The position numbers were made by a program, and so were the translations under genes. Positions 42,049 through 53,940 of a stretch of DNA of 64,000 nt are shown here, piece after piece. Each line of letters opens with the position of its first letter. Within the stretch, counting starts at the first letter, position 1. This DNA is from Silurus meridionalis (Eukaryota > Chordata > Actinopteri > Siluriformes > Siluridae): NCBI RefSeq assembly GCF_014805685.1, contig NC_060896.1, positions 14,641,889-14,705,888 of the forward strand, read 5' to 3'. The notes beneath the pieces are model-generated. The model saw nothing but the letters and a program-made list of their open reading frames with translations. It had not been told where the DNA came from and made no database searches.

Positions 42049-44048
42049 ATGGCGTCTCCGACAGATGTTCCCTTCTGCCTGAAAGGTATTGCAGCTTTTC
42101 TTCTGCTGTAGTTGTTTGTTCGAATTACAAAACATCATTAAAAAAAAAAAAGACATGACTGCGTGCTATAAAAGTGGCACCGGTTTATCGATACTGAGCA
42201 TGTAATTTTTTTCAAATGATTTATTAATTCTTTTTTCTCTCATTTGATTGTGTGTGTGGTGTGTGTGTGTGCTCTCTTTGTGTAAGACGGCATTATTAAA
42301 CTGCTGAGGCCTCAAAGGGTCCAGTTTATGAGGGTTGTGCATCTCAACCAGTCCAGGGATCGTTCAGATGGCAGAGTCCTTGTAAGTCTACATTTAATAT
42401 TCAACAATATGCTGATGGGTTGTGCGCCTTTTTAAAAAAAAAAAAATTATATAATTATTATTATTATTTTACAATTTTAACTCAGTTGATTTGAACAAGA
42501 TGAATGAATATTTTTGTTTCTGCTGAGTGTAATTCAGTTTCATTAATTCAGTAAAGTGTTTTGTTAATATAAACTGGGTATTGGTTAAAAAGGTACTTTT
42601 TAAAAACTTTGCATTCAAAGGTGTTTTAGATACAATAATAAATAACTTATATGCCCACCTTATGTGCCTTTAGTGCGATTTTATTGTATTTTTTGCTGCT
42701 CTGTTTTAGCTAGCATGTTAGTGTTAAGTGGCTAATGGCTTTCGCTGCTTGTTTCATATATCAAATTTGATTATGTGAGATAATGAAGTAATATAAACTT
42801 TTAAAGCTTTTAATATTGAAGCACCTGTAAATCTTTCTGTCTTATAGCATTAATACAAACCCAAGCTTTTTACTGTTTGGCCTCTGGGTTTGTGACCCAG
42901 CAGAGTTCCCCATTTTATTTTCGTGATTTTTACTGACCTAATGACAGTGACAATGATAATTCCATAGCAATTATAAACATATTATTAAGTCTTTTTATTT
43001 AAACACGGTGTAGAAAATGTTGAAAAACCTTGAATATGTCTAGGCCTCATATTGAACACAATATACACCATTTAAAGATTTACAGATTTTACTGCTGGTA
43101 AAATGTTCTATGATACTCAAGTGACCAGGAGAAATATTCTGGGACAACGATCAGAAAAAATATTAATCAAGGTTAAAAAAAAAAATTAAGAAAACAGACA
43201 TAAAATGGCACAACCAAGATCATCTCTATAGGAGGGCATTAGTCAAAAAAGCCAAGCGTAACCCTGAAAGAGCTTAAGAGTTTCACAGCTTAGATATTAG
43301 GAACTTTTTTTTTTTTCTGGACATCAGAACACTGAACAGTGTAAGCTGGATTTTGTGGAATAGTGGTTGAGAAGAAAGATTAAATGAAAATGTGTGATGC
43401 TCAAAATTAAATTTTCCAAAAGGCATGCAGAAAGTCAGATGAACAGGCTCACAAATGACTATATTCACCAGAAACCTAACATCACTTTTTACCCTGAGAA
43501 TAGCATCTTTACAATGAAGCTTGGTGGTGAATGCATCATGTTTTTAGGGGCATAGACAGATTTTTTATTTTTTTACAGTTTTGTCAGAGCTCTGTACAAA
43601 TCCTATATTGTGGCTACCCTTATACTATTATTATTATGATTATTATTATATTATTCTTTCAGTGCCTAATAATGGACTCAAAAAATTCTGTGTTATGCCA
43701 CAGAATAACTATCAATTTCCTTAGCTGTACCAGTGCATGTTGCAAAGACGATTTTCCTCAGCAGTCGCTGGAAATGTAGAAAAAATTGAGGGTAAAATGG
43801 ATGAACCCAAATACAGACTAATCCCAGAAGAAAACCTGTTTTATTCTAAGTTCTGAATTACGAATTGTGACAAAACTATATAACAAGCTAAATTGTTTCC
43901 ATTATTGTTAATTAACCATTTAGCCATTGATTAAATATAAGGAATACACACAAATGTATTTATTAGGCGTAAGGGAATTTGGTGCCATCTATGTAAGCTG
44001 CAGTTACTTTATTCTACCAGCAGATGTCGCGCAATCTACAATCATTAC

Positions 44049-44135
<87 letters not shown>

Positions 44136-47100
44136 GCAGGTAATGACACAGTGGAGAGCTACTGTGTTTCCCAACAAGCAACCAGTGAAGGTGAGCGATA
44201 AACAGTATAACCATAAACAGTGTCAGAAAAAAAAAACTTAAAAGGTTTTATGTAAAATGGCTCCGATAAAGAGTCTAGATAGATATACTTTTGTTTTTTA
44301 ATTATTAATATACAATCAGAACCCCAAAAAGTGTTTCTTTTGCCATATACAAAGGCAGAAAGCCTCTAAATCCAGATGTGCAAAGCTTGTTGCCTCATAC
44401 ACAAAAAGACTTTATACATGCGATATTTCAGTTTATTTATTTATTTATTTTTATGTAAAAAATTCTGTTTTCACTTTGACATTATGGGGTACTGAGTATA
44501 GATAAGTATAGATGAGGTAAATAAAAAAACGTTATGAACGATTGTGGTATCAGGCTGCAATATAAAGAAATTGGAAAAAGTGAAGGAGCTTTGAAAGCTT
44601 TCTGAATGTATATGTATAATGGGAGAAGCCGTCTCCATTCCCCCCCTGTTCTCTACATCTGCCTCTGTAACACCAACTACCTGCATGTCTTCCTTTACCA
44701 CATCCATAAAACTCCTCCTTGGACTTACTCTTTTCCTCCTTCCTGGTGGCTCCATCCTCAGCATTCTTCTACTGATGTACACCATGTCCCTCCTCTGCAC
44801 ATGTCCAAACCATCTCAATCTCGCCTCCCTCACCTTGTCTCCAAAACATCCTGCACTGTCCCTCTAATAAACTCATTTCTAATCCTGTCCATCCTCATCA
44901 CTCCCAACGAAAACCTCAACATCTTCAGCTCTGCTACCTCCAGCTCCACCTCCTGTCTTTTACTCAATGCCACTGTCTCTAATCCATACAACATCACAGG
45001 TCTCATCACAGTCCTATGAACTTTCCCTTTCACTAGTGCAGATACTCTTCTATCACAAATCACTTCTGCCACTCTTCTCCACCCTCTCCACCCTGCCTGC
45101 ACTCTTTTTTTCACTTCTCTAACACACTCTCCATTACTTTGCACTGTTGACCCCAGGTACTTAAACTAATATACCTTCACCACGTCTTCTCCCTGCAAAT
45201 GCACCCCTCCACTGCCCTCCCTCTCATTCACACACATGTACTCTGTCTTACTCCTACTGACTTTCATTCCCCTTCTCTCCAGCGATCCACAAACCCACAA
45301 TGCAACTCCTTCTGATCTTCTCTGTAATTCTCCATCATCATTCTCAAAGCAAATAATGCATCTGTGGTGCTCTTCCTTGGCATGAAACCATACTGCTGCT
45401 CATAGATGGTCACTTTTTCTCTCAGCCTGGCTTCCACTCTCCCACTGGCTTTCCCATAACTTCATGGTGTGACTGATCAACTTAATTCCCCTGTAGTTAA
45501 TGCAGGTCTGCACATATATCTACCGGTATGTCATCTGGTCCAACCGACTTTCCACTCTTCATCCTCTTAATCGCTGCTCTCACTTCCTCCTTACTAATCC
45601 TATCCACTACCTGCTTCACCATCTCCACACTATCCAACCTTCTCTCTCTCTTATTTTCCTCATTTATCCTTCCCAGCTCGGTCCCTCTGCCTGGCCAATC
45701 GGTATAAATCCTTTTCTCCTTCCTTAGTGTCCAACTTCTCATACAGCTCCTCATATGCCTTCTCCTTGGTTTTCACCACATCCCTCTTTACCTGCTGCCG
45801 CATCTCCTTGTACTCCTGTCTACTTTTCTCATCACTCTGTTGATCCCAATTCTTTTTTGCCAACCTCTTTCTCCTTATGCTCTTCTGCACTTCTTCATTC
45901 CACCACTATGTCTCTTTGTCCTCCTTTCTATTTCCAGATGTCACACCAAGTACCTTTCTATCTGTCTTCCTTATCACTTCTGCAGTAGTTGCCCAATCAT
46001 CCAGCACCTCTTCACCACCACTGAGCCCCTGCCTGAACTCTTTCCTGAATCTCACACTACAGTCTTACTCCTTCAGTTTCCACCATCTTATTCTTATTTC
46101 AGTCTTCACTCTCCTCGTCTTCTTTTTCTTCTTCTTTACCTCCAACCATCCTACAGACCACCATCTGATGCTGTTTAGCTACACTGTACCCTGCCAACAC
46201 CTGACAGTCTCCAATCTCCTTCAGGTTGCATCTCCTGCATAGAACATAGTCCACCTGTGTGCACCTTCCTCCAATCTTATAGGTCACCCTATGATCATCC
46301 TTCTTAAAATAAGTGGAAATAAGCCATTTCCATCCTGTTAGTAAAATATACCACCATCTTCCCCTCCACATTCCTCTCCTTAAGGCCATACCTACCCATC
46401 ACCTCCTCATCACCTCTGTTCCCTTCACCTACATGCCCATTAAAGTCTGCTCCAATCACCAATCTTTCTTTCCTAGATACATCCTCCATCATCTCACAAC
46501 CCACTTGTGGAGCATAAGCACTGATGACATTTATCATCACCTCTTCAACTTCCAGCTTCACGTTCATCACCCTATCAGAAATTCTCTTCACCTCCACTAC
46601 ACTCTTACTGTACTCTTCCTTCAGGATCAACCCTACACTATTTCTCTTTCCATTCACACCATAATAGAACAGTTTAAACCCACCTCCAATATTCCTGGTC
46701 TTATTCCCTTTCCACCTGGTCTCCTGAACACACAACAACCTTTCTCTGCTCAATCGTATCAGTACCTCTCTCTGTTTACCAACATTTAAAGTGCCCTCCC
46801 GAACCTCCACTCTTCTCTACTTCTCCTTTCTCTGCTGTCTCTGTAGACGTCTTCCTCTTCTCCTTCTCCTCCTTTGGCCAACAGTAGCCCAATTTCCACT
46901 GGTACCATGTTGGCTAACAATACCTGTGCCGGTTGTTGAATCTAGTATGAAATTCTGGTTGGTGATCCACATATTTGATTTGTCATATGTTTTACGCTGG
47001 ATGCCCTTCCTAATGCAACCCCTTCCCATTCATCCGGGCCTGGGACCGGCACTAAGATCTTGTGCAACACTGATGGCTAGGTTTTATATATATATATATC

Positions 47101-47574
47101 CCCCATTTATCATGGCCATTACGTTCCAAAACCCCACCTTGATAAACGGAAAACTGTAATAAACAGACGCCACCTCAGAAATGCTATTTTATGTACATAG
47201 AACTGTACTGTACTAACATTTTACATGTACTTACATTAGCATTTTAGATTTAATGTCATTATTTTAACATAAAACTCAAACTCAACAATTTCCTAAAAGT
47301 TTTTTGGTCTATGGTACCATCTACTACTATTGTAGGTTCTTTAAAGTAGCCACCTTTTGCTTTGATTACTGCTTTGCACACTCTTGGCATTCTCTTGATG
47401 CCTACTTCGAAGAACCTACAATATGACATATTTTCAGTTACCTTTTTATGTATATAATTCCACATGTGTTAATGCATAGTTTTGATGCCTTCAGTGTGAC
47501 TCTACAATTTTCATAGTCATGAAAATAAAGAGAACTCTTTGAATGAGAAGGTGTGTCCAAACTTTTGGTCTGTA

Positions 47575-47640
<66 letters not shown>

Positions 47641-50600
47641 TGTATATAGTGCATTCAGAAAGTATTTATTCCTCTTTCACTTTTCTGGGACTCAGAATTC
47701 TTGCTGGTTGGTACGGGATAACCTTTCTTTAATTTTTTTCTCTGGATTTTTTTTATATCCTATTTCTATGTTACAACAAACCTACCATAATATTAGATTG
47801 TTCATTTCTTTGTTAGAGGTTAAATGTACAAAATCAGCAGGGGATCAAATAATTATTTCCCCCAATATATATACAGCTACAATTCTGACACCCACACACC
47901 CAAATTAATCCTGTACCTTTAGGAAAGTACTCATTTATCAAATCGTTTTGTAAATAAAAGACACCGCTCACAGAATCAACCTCTTCTATTCAAACCTCTC
48001 CACTACCATGGGAAAGACCAAAGAGCTGTCAAAGGACATCAGAGACAAGTTTGTAGACCTGCACAAGGCTGGAATGTGCTACAAAGCCATCAGATTTTTG
48101 CCTTGGCTGTATGTTTTGGGGCATTGTCAACTCATCAAGATGCTACAGTGCATGGCCCAGTGCATGTGGGAAGTCTTCCTGTACCCTTACTACAGAAACA
48201 GCCCCAAAGCAGAAAGTTTTCTCCTCCATGTTTGACGGTTGGGATGTGTTCTTGGGGTCATATCCTGCATTTCTCAGCCTCCTAAAATGGGGAGTCGAGT
48301 CGATGCCAAAGAGCTCGATTTTAGTCTTATCTGACCACATCACATTCTTCCAAGCCTTCACTGAATTATTCAGGTGTTCATTGGCAAACTTCAGACGGGC
48401 CTGTTCATGTGCATTTTTGAGCAGAGAGACCTTGGTGTGTTACCAATGGTTTTCTTGGTGACTGTGGTCCCAGCTCTCTTGAGATCATTAACAAGCTCCT
48501 CTTGTGTTATTCTGGGCTCATCCCTTACCTTTCTCAGGAACATCTTTACCCCGTGAGGTGAGAATTTTCATGGAACTCCAGAGCGATGGCAATTGACTTA
48601 TCTTGTAGTTTCTTCCACTCTCGTATTATCGTCCCAACAGTGGACTTTTTTTCACCAAGCTTCTTGCTGATGGTCTTGTAGCCCATTCCAGCCTTGTGCA
48701 GGTCTACAATCTTGTCTCTGAAATCCATTGACAGCTCTTTGTTCTTGCCCATGGTGGTGGAGAGGTTTGAATGGAAAAGCAGTGAGCATACTTTCAGTAC
48801 ACATAAAAATTAGGGCTGTCAATCGATTAAAATATTTAATCGCGTTTAATCGCACATTTTTATCTGTTCTAACTGTACCTTAAAATATGGATGCTTTATG
48901 CATGAAGAGAAATTTTCTTGTAAAAAGTAATTATGGTCTTTCAAATTACGTAAATCACCAGGACACCAAACAGAACTTTTGCTATGTCTCCACACGGATG
49001 TTTTTTATTGCCGGACGTGTGCATCCTGGCGGATTTTGGTGCCTGATTTGAGACTTGGCGCATAAGTAAAACAAATGTTGAGTGATTAAAAAGTATTTTA
49101 TGGTGAAGATTATTTTTATTGTTTATATCTGAGTAAAGAAAGGAGGTGTGTTGCATCAAAGCTTTTTATTTCGCCTCTTTTATATTTATGTAATTATATT
49201 TTTAATTACAAATGGTCAAAAAGAAATGCGAGCTGCAATAATCGCGTGTTAATAAAATTAGTGAAATATATGTGTATTTTATATTTATTCTTGATATAAG
49301 AAGAAATTGATACAGTGTAGTGCAGTTTGGTGTCAAATTTGCTATACAAGAGCAGACTTGAGCTGAATTACCCTGGCAGTGCAGTGCAGACATTAGTAAA
49401 GTGTAAACAGTGTTTAAAAAAGAAAAAAAAGAATGATAGTAAAGTCATAGTGCATGGTGGTAGTTCATCTACTCCAGTTCAGAACTTGCTCCATGAGCTA
49501 ATCCTTAAACAGTCTCAGAGCAAAATAGTGTTTCCAAGAACAGTGGACTCCTGTAATCAGTGTTGGGCAATAAGGCGTTTCTAGTAACGTGCTACTGTAA
49601 CGCTGTTAAATAAATGAACTCTGTTACTGTTACCGTATAGTGCGGTGTTCGTTACTTTTTTAAATAAATTCATTTTGGCTGAAGTGTAGACTACAGTCTA
49701 ACCTGTTTACAGCAGCGACGCATTGTAGGATTGGTGGATGAACCACTGTAAACACGAAGAAGACGCACTGTGGGCGTTTTTCCGTTTATTTTAGTATGTG
49801 CGGCAGTAATGGCGCATCAAGGTGAGAGCAAGACGGGTTTCTCAAAGTGGAAATATGCTCTTTATTTCAATTTAGTTGAGCATAAAGACCTTTTAGTCAA
49901 ATGTAAGCTGTGTCTTTCTGGTTCGAAGGTCGGATCTACTGCGATAGCAGCAACTCCAATCTGTCGAAGCTCCTCCAGAAACTCCATGCCTCGACGAAGC
50001 TAGAAGCTAACAGCTAACCCGGTGTTATGTTCTACATTGTTGATAGTTTTCATACTTAAGCTGTGAAAGGAACATTTTTAAGGGCTCAACACAACAGCTT
50101 TTATTATGCAGAAGCCACTTTAGTTTTTGATTCTGAATATATTATTCAGCTTGTTTTGTTATTTATTTCAGAAATCCTTGTGATATATTCAGTTTGTTCT
50201 GGTCTGACTTAAATAAAATAGTATTTAAAAATTACTTTGTGTTTAAGTCAGTTTTGTGTTTGTATAGACCATAATGCATATAAGGGCATTAATGGGAACA
50301 TTAAAGAACGTTCTTTAAAAAAGTACCGGTAACTAAAACGTTACTTTTAACAGTAACGCATTACTTTTTGGTGCAAGTAATCAATAAAGTAATTGAGTTA
50401 CTTTTTGAATTAAGTAACTAGTAACTGTAACTAGTTACTATTTCTTAGTAACTAGCACAACACTGCCTGTAATACTTAGAGCTTAATGTTCTTCTAAAGG
50501 ATCTCTGTTGTTTTATCAATTTCCATCAAGACCTCTTAACTGTCCAGTGAGCATCTTAACATTAAGCCAGCTTTCTTGATCATTTTACTGAAGGGTGGCC

Positions 50601-53600
50601 TTAACAAAGCACATGTATATTAAACAAAGCCTTTTAATATTTCTTTCATGACACAGATCCAGGGTTTCTGCTCAAGTCAACTCAAGTCAAGTCAATTGTC
50701 ATTTCATACATACGCGGTACTGTACAATATGCAGTGAAATGAAACAACGTTCTTTCTGGACCATAGGGCAATATAGAACACCATAAATTAACAAAAGATA
50801 ACACAAAACTAACTACAACAAACAGACCTAAACACAGGAGATTAAGCGTGCAAAGTATAATGTAATCTCATTAACATGGTGTGCAAATATGCATACACAG
50901 AACTTTGCTACCTGAATGGAAATTGAAATGTAGTAGCATTATATAGATATAAAAATGTACACATAAAATGCTTTTGCCATTTGCTGCCTTAAATGTTTTT
51001 TTGATTCAATAGACTAGTAAAGACTAGAATAGTTTGTATAGAATACAGGACAGTATTAGCAAAATTAGCTAAGGAACTAATGCAATAGTTTATATATCTA
51101 TTATGATATATAGATTATCTTGAGCTATACACCTTGATATGTCACAGGTCTTATGTTGGATGTCCTGCCTGACAAAACCCTCTCCAATTTATTTCCACTG
51201 TCTTCTGTAATTCTAGAGGCTAGGGGTTTGATCTCTGGCCGGAAACAGAACCCAGGCTGTGGTGTGCCACCACAGGCTAACCACTAGTCCTCCTTGGTCT
51301 TCTGTCTAGAATTGCATAATGGTTCCAAATTGCACCATGTTCACAAACATTACTTTATCTCATTCCAAATTTAGTCCCTATTTGTTCTTATAATTCCCCT
51401 GCTCTTCCAGGAAGATGTTTCACTAGATTTTGGAGTGTGCTTACTCCTGAGCACTGTGGAATAGGTTTTTAATGAGGATATCACTGTACTTTGCTCAAAT
51501 TAGTTTTGCCTCAGGCTGACCAGTCACCAAGTCCCTGCTGCAGAAAAACACTCCCAGAGCATTATGCTGCCACCATCATGCTTTACTTTTGGAATGGTTT
51601 TGGGCAGGTGATTAGCAAAGATATCGTTTAGAATTGAGGCCAAACAGTAAAATATTGGTTTCATCAGAGCAGAGAATCTTGTTCCACACAGCCTGAGAGT
51701 CCATCAGGTGCCTGTAAACATTCAAGTGGGCTCCCAAGGTTTTTGCACTGAGGAAAGACTTCTGTCAAGCCACTCTGAAATAAAGCTCAGATCAGTGGTG
51801 GTTGTCCTTCTGGAGCTTTGTAACTTCTCCTCTGATTGCTCTGTTTGGCCAGGCGACCGAATTCTTTTATTTGAGAATTATATGAAGTGGAGATTTGTGC
51901 TCATTCAGCCAGAAGTGTGTTAGTCAACTCAGATATTGATGTAGGGTGAGGAGGCCTGGGTGCAGTCAGTGTTCCAATTCATCCCATTGTTTATAGCTTT
52001 ATAGCAAACCACTTACAGTCTTCCAATCCACCCCATGTAACCCATATCTTCATTGAGCTTGCTTTGTGCACAGGGGTACTGTCATGCTGGAATAGGTTTA
52101 GGTTTCCTAGTTCACATAAAGGGGAAAATTTTATTTTATCTATTCAAGTGTGTGGTCTAAATTTGTGTTAATAGTGTATAAAGAACCACATATGGCTAGA
52201 AAAGCTTTATGTGGTAGGGGTCTCAATACTTTTGTCCATATATTGTACATTTTAATAGTTTGCTTGATTCTCATAATTAAATTATCCTGCTATGGATGGA
52301 TGATCTAAAATTAGTCTATTCTTGCCAGTACAGGTTTATAAGTGTGCACACTTTAGCTCCATTCTTACTCTAAAACACCTGAGATAGTCAATAGGTGTGT
52401 TTACATGGAGCATTGTATTCGGTTTAAAATTCCAAACTGAATTAAACTGTTTCATATCGGAATAAAAATGCCCAAACAGACTAAAGTTGTCATTGGTTTG
52501 AGATGGGTGGAATAAACCTTCCTGACAAAATGTATCGGCCCATTTATCTTTCTCTTACAGAAAATATTTTACTTTAGATTTTTTACTGTTCTGTACTGTG
52601 TGTAAACACTTTTATTTTTTACACTTTCATTACAACACTGTATTTTGTACAGCTTCTGAGTTTGAACAAAACAACCACGAAACGCATAATTAGGGGAATT
52701 GGATTTCTGATGGTCTCTTCTTCTGGGGCCAGAAACCCTCTACCAGTCCACACAAATGTGTGAAAGACCAGTGACTGAATTCTACGTCACTAAATTCCAG
52801 CAATACAACCCGCTCCCACCAGTCTTTACTACAGACCTTCAGCCACATGCTTCTGCTTTTCGGAAGAGGGAGGGGGTATTGAGACGCTCCAAAAAGCTCA
52901 TCTTCCTGCACCCATCTTTTCCACATCCGTTGTTGCCTGATTAAGAGCAACACTTTAGATTAAAGTTGTGCGTATAAGAAATAATGAAGCTCCATGTTGA
53001 CGGGACATTATATAGGCTAATGTGCGCATATCACAAACTGATTCCGATTAAAAGCGCCGGTATATAAACACCGTATTGGATTTATGGTGTCATGTAAACA
53101 GTCCACCGAATCTTTCAAACATAATGATTTTAATCGTAATGACAAAAAAGTGTACATGTAACCATGGCTAATGACTTCAATCATCTGAATGCCAGAGACT
53201 TAGTCTTGTTACTTTGACTATAAATTGACTGATTTGGCTAACAAATAAAAGAGCCTAATTACTGTATCATGATTAAAACAAATTCCTAAACAGTGTCCCC
53301 ATTGAATAGTTTCGTATTGATGCTCTGTGGCCTTAAATGCTCCAGGTTCCTAGTGCTATTGTTTTTTTTTATTTATTTTGTTTGTCTGTAAATAATTAGT
53401 TATATTAAAGGATTTTATTTCTATAAATGAGTCTGTTCAAATATTAGCATTTCTTTTTTTTTCTCTAAAATATATTTAACTACATTGTTACATTTTTTTC
53501 AGAAAAGGAATGAGGAACTTGTATGAAATAAAGAATGGTAAAACAGTAACCATTAGCAAAGTCTTTAACCCACTAAGTGGATAAACACAGCAGGCACACA

Positions 53601-53876
53601 GCAAACACTGAATCAACTGTTTATCTCTTCTGTTAGCCGAACATGCACAAGAACAAAGGAAGCTTGCTGGTCCACTAATAATTCTATTGAAAAGCAGCAT
53701 GCAGTGGCATGCTTAAATAATTATTCATACATCAAGATTATAATAGATAAAACAGGATGCACACTTAAATATGAGATACATGTGAGAAATGATGTAAGGA
53801 AGCAGAAGTGTGTTCAGCTTCTGTATTTGAGTTTCAAGTACTGGCTTTTCTCCCAACAACCTCTGCTTTTCCTTGT

Positions 53877-53940
<64 letters not shown>

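Larger units (their letters stand above)
42382..44139. other. CARMIL2 intron 2
   Basis: The intron (1.76 kb) contains a Tc1-like transposase relic at about 43020-43850 and ends in a long CT tract. The rest is AT-rich. Confidence 0.6.

Noticed and set aside
41755..42156. 133-codon minus-strand frame between CTCF and CARMIL2
   Set aside because: It overlaps CARMIL2 exon 1 in antisense and shows no protein resemblance.
43927..44241. Open frames rich in Leu-Ser or Arg-Glu
   Set aside because: They are translations of the CT microsatellite. Only 44140-44190 within them is a real CARMIL2 exon.
46304..46810. 168-codon minus-strand frame resembling craniofacial development protein 2
   Set aside because: This is the endonuclease of an RTE-type LINE. 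The name is a common mis-annotation, and the frame is part of a broken retrotransposon.
48008..48235. Plus-strand frame starting like a Tc1 transposase
   Set aside because: After about 28 codons the similarity stops and antisense transposase sequence begins. It is the short arm of an inverted duplication, not a functional gene.
49770..50003. Apparent small gene with a zinc-finger-like motif
   Set aside because: It lies inside an hAT element with terminal repeats and target duplication, so it is a transposase relic and not a host gene.
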